A stretch of 64,000 nucleotides of DNA, taken from contig QANY01005768.1 of assembly GCA_003255025.1 (NCBI GenBank), positions 1,066,805 to 1,130,804 of the forward strand, in the 5' to 3' direction. A model generated the notes under the pieces. That model ran no database searches, was not told where the DNA came from, and was given only the letters and a program-made list of their open reading frames with translations. The DNA is from Datisca glomerata (Eukaryota; Streptophyta; Magnoliopsida; Cucurbitales; Datiscaceae). This document shows, piece by piece, positions 24,351 to 36,799 of the stretch. Each line of letters begins with the position of its first letter. Position 1 is the stretch's first letter. Position numbers and translations under genes: made by a program.

Positions 24351-24770
24351 AAATAATGATTTTATACTATTGACCTCCACTTCTAGTATGTTCAAATTGA
24401 ACACACAAACAGATAAAGAATCATCAAATCCGACATGCCACAAACGTAATTACTGAAAAGGAAATAATTAATGAATATGTAAAAGAATGAGAAAGAAGAT
24501 TAGACTAAGTGGAATATCTTGTAAGTCCTGATCACCAACTAAATCAATCAAGCACTCCATTACTATGGGTTGAAGACGCATTTTAATTTTTTCTACAATC
24601 ATTTTGAATCCACCCTTTCAGGTTTTTTATTGTACACATTTATTACTTTATTGATAAGAAAGGAGAGAAAAAGGAAGAAAGACAGACAAAAGAACAGAAA
24701 CATATAAACATTTATTCATATCAACCTCTCCAACCCATTAAATCTGAATTCTATCCATTTATTCAGAAAA

Positions 24771-25442
24771 CAAAGCTTGCAAAATTGTAATTATGTCCCA
24801 AAAACTTAAATACCATATCCTGCCAGATCATTATTTCTTCGACACAACCTATCTATCCATTTTCTCGATACAAGTGAACTAAAATTGAAGTAATGAAGAC
24901 TTACTAGAAAGACCTGAAATAAATATGGGAAATAGTAATGCAGAGTGCAAAAATTCTAAGATTTTGATGGTAACCGTTTATCAAAATCAATTATTAAATG
25001 AATGAGAATCCATTACACTACTTCATAATAGAATATGCTATAAAGCAAGCCTTTGCAGCACCAAATCAAAGATCATATGACATTAATAAACATGTTTACC
25101 TCCACTGTGATCAACAATGCTAATGCTGTCATGATCGAAGATATGTGAATACTATCTGGAGTACACAAGTCATGAACCGGTAAGCACCCCCATTTTTTAA
25201 AGATGGCACTTTTCTATCATGTTTGATATATGCGGGGAGAAGAAAGAAAGGGAATTAATCAGAGAAATATAAAAGATAAGACGCTCTACGAAAGTGTTTC
25301 ATTTGCATTAATTGTGAGATGATATATATTACCATAGAGAAAGGCAGAAAAACAAAGATGGAGTAAATGGACTCACACCACATCTACATTGCAAAGATCA
25401 TAAAGAGGAAATTTAACACACCAAGATAATTTAAAAGACAGC
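24771..25442 (-). pseudogene. Partial OXA1 pseudogene, part 1 (exons 5-6 and flanking introns)
   Basis: The reverse complement matches the window's OXA1 gene from about 63130 to 64000, introns included. The exon-5 counterpart (about 25383-25334) has lost 24 bp. The exon-6 counterpart (25230-25100) has lost one base near its start (AGAAAAGTG against AGAAAAAGTG) and has other disruptions, but keeps the donor GGAGGTAAAC. Intron copies include stretches such as AGTCTTCATTACTTCAATTT. Introns are retained, so this is a DNA-level duplication, not a processed copy. It is interrupted at 25443 by a copia element and resumes at 31938. The limit at 24771 is only where the comparable sequence in this window ends. 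Confidence 0.85.
25438..25442. repeat. Target-site duplication ACAGC (left)
   Basis: ACAGC directly precedes the left LTR and recurs at 31938-31942 directly after the right LTR. Five bases is the usual size for copia elements. Confidence 0.9.
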
Positions 25443-26118
25443 TGTTGGAAAATGATTTTGACATTGTATTAATTGACCAATTCTAACTAAGAATGAGTTC
25501 TGATTCCGAAATTCTCTAATTGATGTAGCTACGTGCTTGTTCTCAGTTGATAAAATAACGTGATTTATTTTTTTTGTCAAAAACGATTATCATTGAATGA
25601 GATCTTGTCTATTATGGTACTCACTCGATCATGTCTTTATGATTTTTGGTGGCAACCATTATGAAATGGAACAACCATTCAAGTTGTGGCAGCCACTAGG
25701 ATAACCATTCATTACAAAAAATGACAATTATTCAATGGCTATAAATACATTGGTGTAACCAAAAGGAGAGCACCTTTGAGAAAATTAAACTCTTTTACTC
25801 TTTCTTCTTTGTATTACCATTAGTCATTCACTTTCGATTTGATTACAAGATATAAGCTAGTTCACCGATTCTTGTGCGTGTGTAGTGCTTCTTCAGCGAG
25901 AACGAAGTCTGTTTTATCATGGGAGACGATTGCTTACACGCCTGAAGCACCATAGAATGAGCAAATTCATCTTAAGAAAACATCGTGAATTCGTTGAACT
26001 CATACTTGAATTCTAGGTTTCTTATTTGCATTAATCGGTTCTATAAATTATTTTCTACTCACTCAATTGTTTGTTTTTCTTATTGTTACATTGAACTTTC
26101 TGGCATATTTATCACACA
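25443..26118 (+). repeat. Left LTR of the copia element
   Basis: Starts TGTTGGAAAATGATTTTGAC and ends GGCATATTTATCACACA, matching 31269-31937 along its length. Confidence 0.9.
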
Positions 26119-26865
26119 ATCTTAAGACGAATTTGTTTCTGTTGCTTTGAGTTTGTTCACTGTATTGTGTTTAATTTTTATATTATTCAATTCTGTTTTC
26201 AAAGTCTTTACAGAAATCAGTTTTAAGCTTTTTCTGGCTTTATAATTTAAGTGTGCCGTTTGTCTTCGTGAATCGGTACTTAATAAGTTCTGCGTATTGT
26301 GTTTTTAGATTGTGGTCTCTCTGCATGTTCCATCCTTTTCTCTGTTTTTGGTGTATATCAGAATTAGTGGGTTTTAATTATTCCTTCTTCTTTCTATTTA
26401 GAAGTCCATTTGTTTTTAATTTCCTCGGTATCTTTTAAATCTGTTTCAAAATTGGTTTAAAATTTGTGTAGTGCATATTCCATTCTGTGATTTGTTTTGG
26501 GGTATTATTCACTTTCAATTTTGAAATACCTTTATACTGTATAAAGTCTATTGATTTCATTTGGGGCTGTGCAATTTTCATACTGTTTGGGTGGATCGTT
26601 GATTTTTTTTTATTGAAGTTTTCTTGTATTATTGTTTTGCTTTTTGTGGCTTCGGTTCCGCAGCTTTTTACACAACAAGTTTTTGGATTTGATTATGTCT
26701 AGTATTTCTAGTATTTAAGCCTTTGTAGTGTTGGTTTATTTTATTTAGCACATTAAGTGTTTCTGTTTATCCATTAATCTGAGACTTTCAGTTCACTGTT
26801 TTGATTGAAAATTTTCTGTTTTTAATATAAAAAACGACATCATCTAGTAACACCATTCCTAGTAT
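26119..26865. other. Copia leader
   Basis: T-rich untranslated leader between the left LTR and gag. Short open frames here show no domain. Confidence 0.6.
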
Positions 26866-29800
26866 GAGTATTGGAAATATAAATCATGGGGAAAAGTCTG
26901 AAAAATTCAATGGTTCAGATTTTAAACGTTGACAACAGAAAATGTTGTTTTATCTTACGACATTGAATTTGACTAAGTTTTTTAAAGAAGAAGCATCTAT
27001 TTTATCAGTAGGAGAAACTGATAAAGAGAAAGAAGCTGCTTTAGATGCATAGAAACATGTCGATTTATTGTGCAGAAATTACATCCTCAATGGACTTGAC
27101 AATACATTGGATAATGTATATTGCTCAATAGACAATGCAAAAGGTCTATAGGAGTCTTTGGACAAGAATTACAAGACCAAAGATGCCTGCATGAAGAAAT
27201 TCATAGTCGGTAGATTTTTAGAATTTGATATGCTCGATTCCAAGACTGTTATTAGTCAAGTACAAGAACTTCAAGTTATTCTTCATGATATTCATGCTAA
27301 GGGTATGTCTCTCAGTGAATCTTTCCAAGTAGCTGCAATTATTGAAAAATTACCTTCCTGTTGGAAATTTTTTAAGAATTATCTCAAGCATAAACATAAA
27401 GAGATGACACTTGAAGAGCTTTTAGTCCGTTTGAGGATTAAAGAGGATAGTAGACTATCCGAGAAAAAGAGTGGTAGCCACCCTATGGTTTCTAAAGCTA
27501 ACATTGTGGAAAAGAGGAAGCATTTTGGTGATGGTCCAAGTAAAGGACATTATAATGTCAAGAAGTTCAAAGGCAAATGCTACAATTGTGGTATACAAGG
27601 ACATCTCTCTAAAGATTGTCGAAAGCCCAAGAACTTGAAAAGGAAGAATGCTCAAACTAATGTAACTGAAATGGACAAGCTATCTGATGGCATTGAAGAC
27701 CTAAATCTTGTTGTTGTTGTCTCCGAATGTAATATAGTAGGGAATCTTAAAGAATGGTGGGTGGACGCAAGTGCTACTCGTCACATTTGTGCAAACAAAT
27801 GAATGTTCACTACTTACACACCAGTGGGAAATGGAGAACAACTGTTCATGGGGAACTCTTCTGTTTCTAATGCTGAAGGGAAATGAAATGTAGTTTTGAA
27901 GATGACATCAGGCAAGGAGCTTACCCTCAATGATGTGCTTCATGTGCCTGACATTTGCAAGAATTTAGTGTCTGGGTCGTTGCTTAGCAAAAATGAGTTT
28001 AAATTGATGTTTGTCTCTGATAAATTTATGTAATGGGTTTTTAAGATGAATGTTATGACTGTTGTACCACAATCTTCTATTAATAATAATAATTTTCTTC
28101 TGCTTGTTTGAGTCTTCTCATTTATGGCATGCTAGATGAGGACATGTAAACTTTAGTTCTTTGAGAAGACTAAGTAGTATGAATCTTTTACCTAATTTCA
28201 AAATTGATGTCAATCATAAATGTGAGATTTGTATGGAATCAAAGATGACAAGAGAACCTTTTCATAATGTTGAAAGGTGTACTGAGCCTCTAGGGTTAAT
28301 TCACTCTGACGTTTATGATTTAAAGTTTGTGCAAACTAGAGGTGGTAAAAATATTTCCTCACATTTATAGATGATTGCACTAGATATTGTTATGTGTATT
28401 TGTTACGAAACAAAGATGAGGCAATTGAAGTGTTTCAGCACTACAAGAATGAAGTTGAGAATCAACTTAGCAAAAAGACAAAGGTGATAAGGAGTGATAA
28501 AGGTGGTGAATATGATTTGCCTTTTGATCAATTTTGTCCAGTTAATGGAATCATTCACCAAACTACTGCTCCTTACTCACCTCAATCGAATGGTCTTGTT
28601 GAACTTAAAAATAGAACACTAAAGGAAATGATGAATGCTATGTTTATTAGTTCTGTTTATCTAAGAACTTGTGGGCATAAGCCTTGCTTTCTGCTAATTA
28701 TATTCTAAATAGAATACCTCACAAAAAACACATAAAATACCATATGAGATATGGAAAGGTAGAAAGCCTACCTTTAAATACCTAAAAGTATGGGGGTGTT
28801 TAGCAAAGGTGGTGGTTCTTAAACCTAAAAATATTAAGATAGGACTTAAAACCAATGACTGTGTGTCCATTGGTTATGCTAAAAACAGTAGTGCATATCG
28901 ATTCATTGTTTATAAATCTGAGATTCCTGATGTACATGTTAATACAATAATAGTATCAAAGAATGCCGCATTCTTTGAGAATATAATTCCATATAACATG
29001 CCACAAGAGACAAGCTCACATAAAAGAAATCATGATACTACGACGAGCATGGATCAAGAATCATAAATGAGGAGGAACCTAGATGTAGCAAGAGGGAAAG
29101 GACTGCAACAACCTTTGGACAAGATTTTCAAACATATTTGTTGAAAAATGAACCACAAACTTTCAAAGAAGCCATGTCTTCTCCTGAAGATTTATATTGG
29201 AAAGAAGCTGTTAATGGTGAAACTGAATCCATTATGCAAAATAACACATGAGAATTGGTTGATCTTCCAGCTGAAAATAAACCATTAGGGTGAAAGTGAA
29301 TCTTTAAAAGAAAATTGAAAGCAGATGGATCAATAGATAAATATAAAGCATGACTTGTTTCTAAAGGCTACAAACAAATAGAAGGACTAGATTATTTCGT
29401 ACTTATTCGCCAGTTACAAGAATCACATCAATTCGTTTTCTTATTGCTATAGCATCATTGTATAGACTTGAGATTCATCAAATGGATGTGAAACAACTTT
29501 CTTAAATGGCAAATTGGATGAAGAAATATATATGGAACAACCAAAAGGGTTCATTGCTCCAGGGCAAGAAAAGAAAGTTTATAAATTAGTCAAATCATTA
29601 TATGGTTTGAAACAAGCTCCGAAACAATGGAATGAAAAAATTGACAATGTGATGTTGTAGAATGGTTTTTAAAATTAATGAGTGTGATAAATGTGTTTAT
29701 GTAAGAAGCACTCTGAAAGGATATCTCATTGTATGTTTATATGTAGATGATATGCTAACAATGGGTTGCAATCTAGACATCATTAAGTCTACTGGGCAAT

Positions 29801-30690
29801 TGTTAGCTAGTAGATTTGAAATGAAAGATATGAGTATTGCTGATGTGATACTAGGAATTAAAATTTCTAGAACAACTAATGGTTTAATTTTGCACACACA
29901 CATTACATTGAGAAAATACTTGACAAGTTCAAGAAGTACTATATTAATCCAGTAAAGACACCAATGGGTGTGAACCTTAATCTAGTATATAATACTGGTG
30001 AGAGCGTGTCACAATTAGAATACTCTCGTATAATAGGCAGTTTAATGTATGTCAAGAACTGTACTCGACTGACTTAGCTTATGCTGTAAGTAAGCTAAGT
30101 CATTATACGAGTAATCCTGGTTTAGATCATTGGAAGGTCATTGTTAGAGTTTTAGGGTATTTAAAACATACTAAAAACTTTGGGCTGCACTTTTCGAGAT
30201 ATCTAGCTGTAATTGAAGGGCATAGTGATGCAAACTGGATATCAAATAAAAAGACACTAAATCCACGAGTGGATATGTTTTTTCTCTTGGTTTGGAAATC
30301 TTCTAAGAAAACTTGTATTACTAGGTATATTATGGAATCTCATTTCATAGCGTTCTACAAAGCTGGAGCAGAAGCAAAATGACTTCGTAATTTCTTAGAG
30401 GATGTTCCGAATAGGCCAAAACATGTGCCTGCAATATTTATACATTGCGATAGCCAATCGACAATAGGAAGAGCATAGAATAAAATCTATAACGGTAAGT
30501 CTCGATATATACGTCGGAGACATAATACTGTTAGGCAATTGCTCTCAAATGGAATTATTTCCATTGACTACGTAAAGTCAAAAGACAATATATCAGATCC
30601 GTTAATTAAAAGGTTGATACGACAACAAGTAGAAAGGTCATCAAGGGGAATTAGCTTAAAGCCTATAACTAATCAAGAGTCGTTATAGTA
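26866..30690 (+). pseudogene. Copia gag-pol polyprotein with many stops
   Basis: Gag runs about 26866-27560. It is followed by the knuckle [14 protein letters not shown] (27578-27620), a protease region with [12 protein letters not shown] (about 27755), and a GELTL-type block with [18 protein letters not shown] (about 27930). Integrase has VIRSDKGGEYDLPF (about 28478). Reverse transcriptase has VYKLVKSLYGLKQAPKQWN (29578-29634) and YVDDML (about 29740). RNase H covers about 30020-30460. Several breaks are TGA or TAG at conserved Trp codons (26930, 27050, 27149, 29249, 29297). There are also frameshifts in the integrase-RT part. The element cannot encode its own proteins now. Confidence 0.88.
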
Positions 30691-31268
30691 GTAACCTAAC
30701 CTAACTGATTGGAGATCTAAAGATCTAGGTTCAAAAGGACAACCAAACTATGTTAGTGACTCAGTATGCACTGAGGAGATATTTTCTTTTACCCATTCCT
30801 ATGATGAGACAGTGTATATCTGTCGCAATTAATAGGATAAGTTACGCTTTTAATAATTTCTTTAGCTTTTACATATACAACTGAGTATAGTATAATACTC
30901 TTCATGAAAATCACATATGTGAGTGTGAAGAGGGCTGCTTCTATGAGAACTTGTAGGCTTAATTCTCCTAAACACTCATGAAACGGGTGGTGTTCAAGGT
31001 TAATATGAACACAAACATAAGAACCAATTGTGTCCGAAGGGGAACTGTGTGAATTTTATTGTCTTGGTTTATAGAAAAAGATGATAGTTCAAAGACATCA
31101 AGTCTACTGATTAGCCAGAAAATCTGATAGAACCTAACTATGGAAAATTTAAAGTCTTTGGTTAATATTCCAGATGCAGCTACTCTTCATTTGTAATCAA
31201 AATAATGTTTCCATCACATTTTCATATGCACATCTATAAGCAAGCCAATATTCATTCATGTGAGGGAT

Positions 31269-31937
31269 TGTTAGAAAATGATTTTGACATTGCATTAATT
31301 GAGCAGTTCTAACTAAGATAGACTGAGTTCTGATTCTGGAATACTCTAATTGATGTAGCTACGTCTTTATTCTCAGTTGATAGAATAACTTGATTTATGT
31401 TTTTGTCAAAAATCATTATCGTTGAATGAGAAATATCTATTACGATGTCCACTCGATTGTATCTTTGTTACTTTTGGTGGCAACCATTATGAAATGAGAC
31501 AACCATTCAAGTTGTGGCAACCATTACGAAAATGGACAACCATTTATGGCTATAAATACGTTGGTGTAAGCAAAAGGAGAGCACCTTTGACATTCCCCAT
31601 TTTAAAAAAATGAAACTCTCTTACTCTTTCTTCTTTGCATTACGATTAGTCATTCACTTTCGATTTGATTACAAGACATAAGTTGGTTCGCCAGCAATTG
31701 TGCGAGTGTAGTGCTTCTTCCATGAGAATGAAGTCTGTTTTATCCTGAGAGACGATTGCTTATGGGTCTTAAGCACCGTAGAGTGAGCCATTCATTACAT
31801 CATGAATTCGTTGGACTCAGACTTGAATTCTAGATTTCTTATTTACATTAATCGATTCTGTAAGTTATTTTCTACTCACTTAATTGTTTATTTTTTTCTT
31901 ATTGTTACAGTGAACATTCTGGCATATTTATCACACA
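31269..31937 (+). repeat. Right LTR of the copia element
   Basis: Starts TGTTAGAAAATGATTTTGAC and ends ATTTATCACACA. It is followed by the ACAGC duplication and then OXA1-derived sequence. Confidence 0.9.
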
Positions 31938-31984
31938 ACAGCTTCCTCAAAAGAGGAAAACTATTAGAATATGGAACTCCATCG
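31938..31984 (-). pseudogene. Partial OXA1 pseudogene, part 2 (intron before exon 5)
   Basis: On minus, the end of this segment matches OXA1 intron sequence near 63090-63130 (ATATTCTAATAGTTTTCC). Similarity stops close to 31984, which is therefore one breakpoint of the duplicated block. Confidence 0.75.
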
Positions 31985-32124
31985 TGAGATTTTGCTCCCA
32001 ATGAGCCTAATGTGACAATTACATGAGACCACAACGTCAACCCGCAAGGAATCTCCATAATCCAGTTCCGGTTCTAAAATTCAGTCAGAGAGGGAAATTG
32101 TATGTGGGCACGATTTAGACTAGT

Positions 32125-32345
32125 TCTCTACTTTCGTCTTCATTTTCACTTCAAGCTCAAAATTTCCCGGTCTATAATTCCTCCCAATGCTCCCACTGCT
32201 TCTTTCCACTACCCAAGCCTTCGCTTCCTTGTGAAGCACCGAGAACCCGCCTTAGTAGCATTAACGTCAAATGCAGAGTCATCAAAGACTGGGTAGGAGA
32301 CTTTTTTGAATACACTCATCCTCCTCCCCGGCGTCCATTAAAGTG
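32125..32345 (+). other. Coding-like stretch resembling a transit-peptide exon, unidentified
   Basis: One frame runs from a stop at about 32117 to TGA at about 32342. It has no ATG but shows a Ser-rich start (TSSLLSSSFSLQAQNFP), then LSSINVKCRVIKDWVGDFFE and a Pro/Arg-rich end. The Ser-rich beginning and VKCRV junction look like a plastid transit peptide and cleavage region. A second frame (32102-32296) is also open. I do not recognise the protein. It abuts the OXA1 pseudogene breakpoint, so it may be a displaced first exon. Confidence 0.35.
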
Positions 32346-33355
32346 ATATTTGAGGAAGCAAAATGGATCATCTAAGGATTGATTTGAGGAGAAATTATAA
32401 AGAGTATCAGTCACAACGTGGCCGGCTCCGTTGGATGAACAAATTAACAGTCAAGATCCGTTTTAATTTTAAAAAAATAAAAAAAACTTTTGCTTTTTCG
32501 ATTTTTGTTTCAAACAAATAGACTCATTCATATCTAAATCAACAGACCATAAGTTTCGTATGTGGCTCCTAGGCCGCATTGTGGCCAGTAGATCTAATAA
32601 TTACTCTAATTACTCTGGACCACGAGTCACTGATAAACCCAAATGCATTTTGGGGGGTTTTGGATTATTTTCAAGCAGTAAGGGTGTAAAATGGGAAATT
32701 TTGCATTATAAACAATAATTGTAAGGGGGGTGTTTTAATAAATAGCAGATTTCCAATAGATATAGGTAAATAGTTGATTTATTAATTAGTCAATAATTTT
32801 GAACTAATTTGACTCTGATCTATATATAATAAGTTATCTATTTTCCTAAATATATCATCGGCATATAAATGATATACCTAATTGATAGACGTTATAAATT
32901 AGGAATTAATTAATTGGTGTTATTTGAAATTCAAACATACCATAACTATTGATCAATGAAACACATCAATCCTTGAAAATCATTTTTAAAAATCTCAACT
33001 ACACTGAATAAAAATTCCTTGGAAACCGGTAATATAGTAACTTTCTTTCAATCAGTTAACTCCTAGATAAAAAAATAACAAAATTAAAATTAAATCCATA
33101 AAAAAACAACAATAAACATTTTCATCACATATGCAAGTTTATTCGATAATAATCATTAAAAAATATAATTCTTCAAGTATATCAGTGATAAGACTAAGAG
33201 AACTCCATTAACTATTATTATTAGAAAAGCCTTTCAATAAATTTATAAAAATTACGTGTATATGAAGGTATTCGAGTATATTATACACATATATGTGATA
33301 TATTGATTCCAACGATACTATAATTGTGGGTGTAATTAATGTATCTTTTTAAATT
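32346..33355. other. AT-rich intergenic DNA
   Basis: No coding region or recognised element. Confidence 0.5.
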
Positions 33356-33930
33356 ACTAGTTAAATTACACGTACGGTGCACATGATATTTATGTTTTTT
33401 ATTTTGATTGTTCTCATATATTATTTATCTATTTAAATAAAAAAAATATTTAAAAAAATATTTATTTGTATGTAAAATTAGAAAATAATATTTTAATTTT
33501 TATAAATCTTACTCACAATTTTTTTTTTCAAAAAAATTATTTATGTTAGAAGAACATATGCGCACAATCTATGATATATTTTTTAGTTTCATATTTTCAG
33601 TAAATTACTATTTTAATATTTTGTGACAAATAAATTGATAACATGTTTTTTTAAATGATTGAATTTTTCTAATATATTTATCAATGAACGAAGTAGCTTG
33701 AAATATTATCCGGTCTACAAAATAAAATTCAAATTAAGAAAAAGAAAAAAAAGTAAAAAACCTCATAAAGATATACACTTCAATTATGAGAAACATAAAA
33801 AAGAAAAATTGACTAATAATAATGTACGATTAATGAACTCATAAGGTGATTTGAAAATTATAAAATAATGAGTGTCCAAAGTTGTCTGAAAATAATTCAC
33901 ATTCTCGTCCCACTTTTAATATATTAAAGA
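33356..33930 (+). repeat. Left long terminal inverted repeat
   Basis: Pairs with 34984-35549 in opposite orientation with mismatches and small indels throughout. Confidence 0.8.
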
Positions 33931-34983
33931 TATTTTCTATAACAAGAAATCAAGTAACTACCGAAAAATTAAAAAAAAAATCCTGCTCAAATCAACCCTT
34001 GAAAAATGCTTAAATTAATTACTTCCCTCCAATAAGATATTACCGGAAAAAAATTGATTTATTTTCCACCAATAAGATATTACCAAAGAAATAAAACAAA
34101 AATAAACTAACTCTAGTTTTGGTAACCACCAATTAACCATAGTAAATATAACTCTCATCACCTATCAATCGACCAATCAAAGAAAGGTTAAAAAAATTGA
34201 AAAAAAAATTCCATCACACGAAACCAAATCTTCAAGATCTTTTTCGTGAATACACATAAAAGGAAACCATTCTTCTTTGTTTACAGAAGTGAGGAGAAGA
34301 ACATTAAGACCATCAACCAAAACTCTAAGAATTGATCCTCTATCAATAGAACAACACTTCAACCATATTTCTTCTTTCATCATCATTCAAGCCAAGGTAA
34401 TATTTAGTAGAAATATATTTCTTTTCTTCCACTTCTTACATCAATACATCAAGGCGTCGACCTTCATTAATAGTTAGATTTAGTAAGCTTTAACATGATT
34501 TCTTTGTTTTCTCACAACTCTTACATCAATGATTGAACATGCATGTACATTCTATTGAGTATAAAATTTTTTTGTCAACAATGATATGGAATATTTCCTT
34601 AATAGAATTTAGCTAAAAAACTAGAATTAATCATTCATTATCATTTAATTTAAATTTGAAAAACTAATAATGTTTGCATTGAATGATAGTACAATCTGGA
34701 ATATTTATTTAATTGTAATTACCCCATCAAATTAGATTATGAAATCTATAAATTGAAGATTAAAATCATCAACTACAAATTCGTCAACAACTGATTGATG
34801 GCGTGACGTAAAAAACTGCTATGTACCTATAGTTTGAAAAAAATCTCACATTTCTTAAATTGACTTTCAAAACTTGCTTATTTTATGCAGTTACTTTAAA
34901 AATAAATTTACAAGAGAAAAATGCCCCGAATATGTGTTTTTAAAATTTGGTCTTTTTCCCCGAAATATGTTTTCAAATGGTCA

Positions 34984-35549
34984 ATCTTTAATATATTAAA
35001 AGTGAGATGAGAATGAGAATCATTTTAAATAACTTTGTCCATTCATTATTATATAATTTTTAAATCACCTTTTGAATCCATTAATGGCGCATTATTGTTA
35101 GTCAATTTTATTTTTATTATTTTTCTCAAAGTTGTGTGAATCTTTATGAGACTTTTTACTTTTTTTCTTCTTCTTAATTTGAATTTTATTTTGTAAACTA
35201 GATAATATTTTAAGTTACTTTGTTAATTAATAAATATATTAGGAAAATTCATTCATTTTAAATAAACAAAACATGTTATTAGTTTATTTGTATCAAAGGA
35301 TTAAATAAGTAACATACTAAAAATATGGAACTAAAAAATGTATCATAAACTATGCTCGTATATTCTTCTAATATAAATAACTTATTTTGATAAATTTTAG
35401 TGAGTAAGATTTATAAAAATTTTCTAATTTTATTTACAAATAAATATATTTTATTAATTTTTTATATAAATAAATAAATAATATATAAGAAACAATCAAA
35501 ATATAAAAAAACATATATACACGCGCATTGCGCGCATAAGTTAACTAGT
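34984..35549 (-). repeat. Right long terminal inverted repeat
   Basis: On minus it reads ACTAGTTAACTTATGCGCGC and follows the left arm inward for about 565 bp. Confidence 0.8.
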
Positions 35550-35679
35550 TCATCTAAAAACCCATGACTAGACAATCGAAATATAGAGATCTTTGAAAAA
35601 ATGTATGTTTTTAAGACATAATTCTAACACACATTTCGCACTAACCCAAGCACAAATAATTATTTGCATATCAAGTAAT

Positions 35680-35935
35680 TGCTCAAGTGATTTTCTTTTG
35701 ATTGCTTGTATACTTTAAGTAATTGTTTACATTTCAGTAGTTAAACCCAAGTTAGAGAAAATAACTTGAATTGTTCAAGTAATTTTTATGACTACTTGAC
35801 CCCTTGAAGTAACTATTTATATTCTTTAATAGTCAACCCTGTCAGAAATGATAATTTAAAAGGTTCAAGTAATTTTTATGACTACTTGAAACCTTAAGTT
35901 ATTAACTAGATTTTTGAATAGTCAAACCTATATAA
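35680..35935. repeat. Degenerate tandem repeat, period about 85 bp
   Basis: GTTCAAGTAATTTTTATGAC with TACTTGA recurs near 35779 and 35863, each followed by an AATAGTCAA-type end. A more diverged third copy lies near 35680-35770. No gene is present. Confidence 0.7.
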
Positions 35936-36780
35936 TATAGTGAGCCAGTGATATAAGTTTCTTAATTTAAAAAATTGGGCATAGATTACCAAAAATCTTT
36001 ATCCACATATATTATTTTGCGATTAACCTTGAATGATGACTTGATATTGCACAAATTGCGCACAAATTATGATAAAAAATGTTTCTAAATCTCAATTATC
36101 TTTGCTTATATGTTCGCATTGTCACCATAATCATTGCAAGAATAATTTTGAAAGAGAATTTATATTTTTTTCCGTAAAAAAGTTCACACTGGTATGTCAT
36201 TATTATTTGTCATATTCCTAATTTCCTATTTATATCTATAGTATATATAAATAAGTGGGGAGAGACATTTTTGGACATAAGTTGCCCTCACCATTCCATG
36301 AAAATCCTCAATTGTCATTCATAAATATTAATATTAGATATTAAAACTTTAAATGAAAAATTACTCTTTTAGTCCATTAACTTTCATAAATATACCAAAA
36401 TGGTCCATTAACTTTTATTTTAACTACATTCATCTATTCGATCTCAAGTTTGTTCCTATTTAGTATTTTTTGTTAAATTCTGTTAATTTTTTCACCTACA
36501 TTGCTGATGTGGATGTCACATAAAGTGACACATGAATGTGACATGTATTTTATCATTTAAGTTTTTGTTTTTGTTTTTTTAACTTTTTTAACCTAATGGT
36601 CGGACTCCTAAATTCAAGGATTTTGCTCTTGAGTCGGTGCACATATGTGTGAACCATCTTAGCATTGTGTCTTCTAATAGTTTTGTCACCTCATTGTTAT
36701 ATCACCCCTTCAAGCACAAAAGGGATTTACACCTTGAATTTGGACTTCAAATAAGAAAAATGAGTGTTGGATAAAGGCTT
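35936..36780. other. AT-rich intergenic DNA
   Basis: No gene recognised. Near 36600-36700 the sequence approaches the copia fragment that follows and may be part of its 3' region. Confidence 0.45.
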
Positions 36781-36799
36781 AGTCAAAATATCTGCAAGC

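Larger units (their letters stand above)
25443..31937 (+). mobile_element. Complete Ty1/copia LTR retrotransposon inserted in the OXA1 pseudogene
   Basis: It has two LTRs (25443-26118, 676 bp; 31269-31937, 669 bp), both starting TGTT and ending CACACA, a decayed gag-pol between them, and perfect ACAGC target duplications. The LTRs differ by scattered substitutions and small indels, so the insertion is not recent. The usual tRNA-Met primer site (TGGTATCAGAGC) is not visible after the left LTR, where the sequence starts ATCTTAAGACGAATTTG. Confidence 0.92.
33356..35549. mobile_element. Non-autonomous DNA transposon with about 570-bp terminal inverted repeats
   Basis: 33356-33930 is the inverted counterpart of 34984-35549. 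Both ends begin ACTAGTTAA and are followed by a CG-containing stretch (ACGTACGGTGCACATG; GCGCGCAATGCGCGTG). Shared inner blocks include ATAAATCTTACTCAC, AAATAAAATTCAAATTAAGA and CTTTTAATATATTAAAG. The internal 1.05 kb has no transposase. Long arms and this type of terminus are seen in MULE-like elements, but no clear 9-bp target duplication was found, so the superfamily is an inference. Confidence 0.8.
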
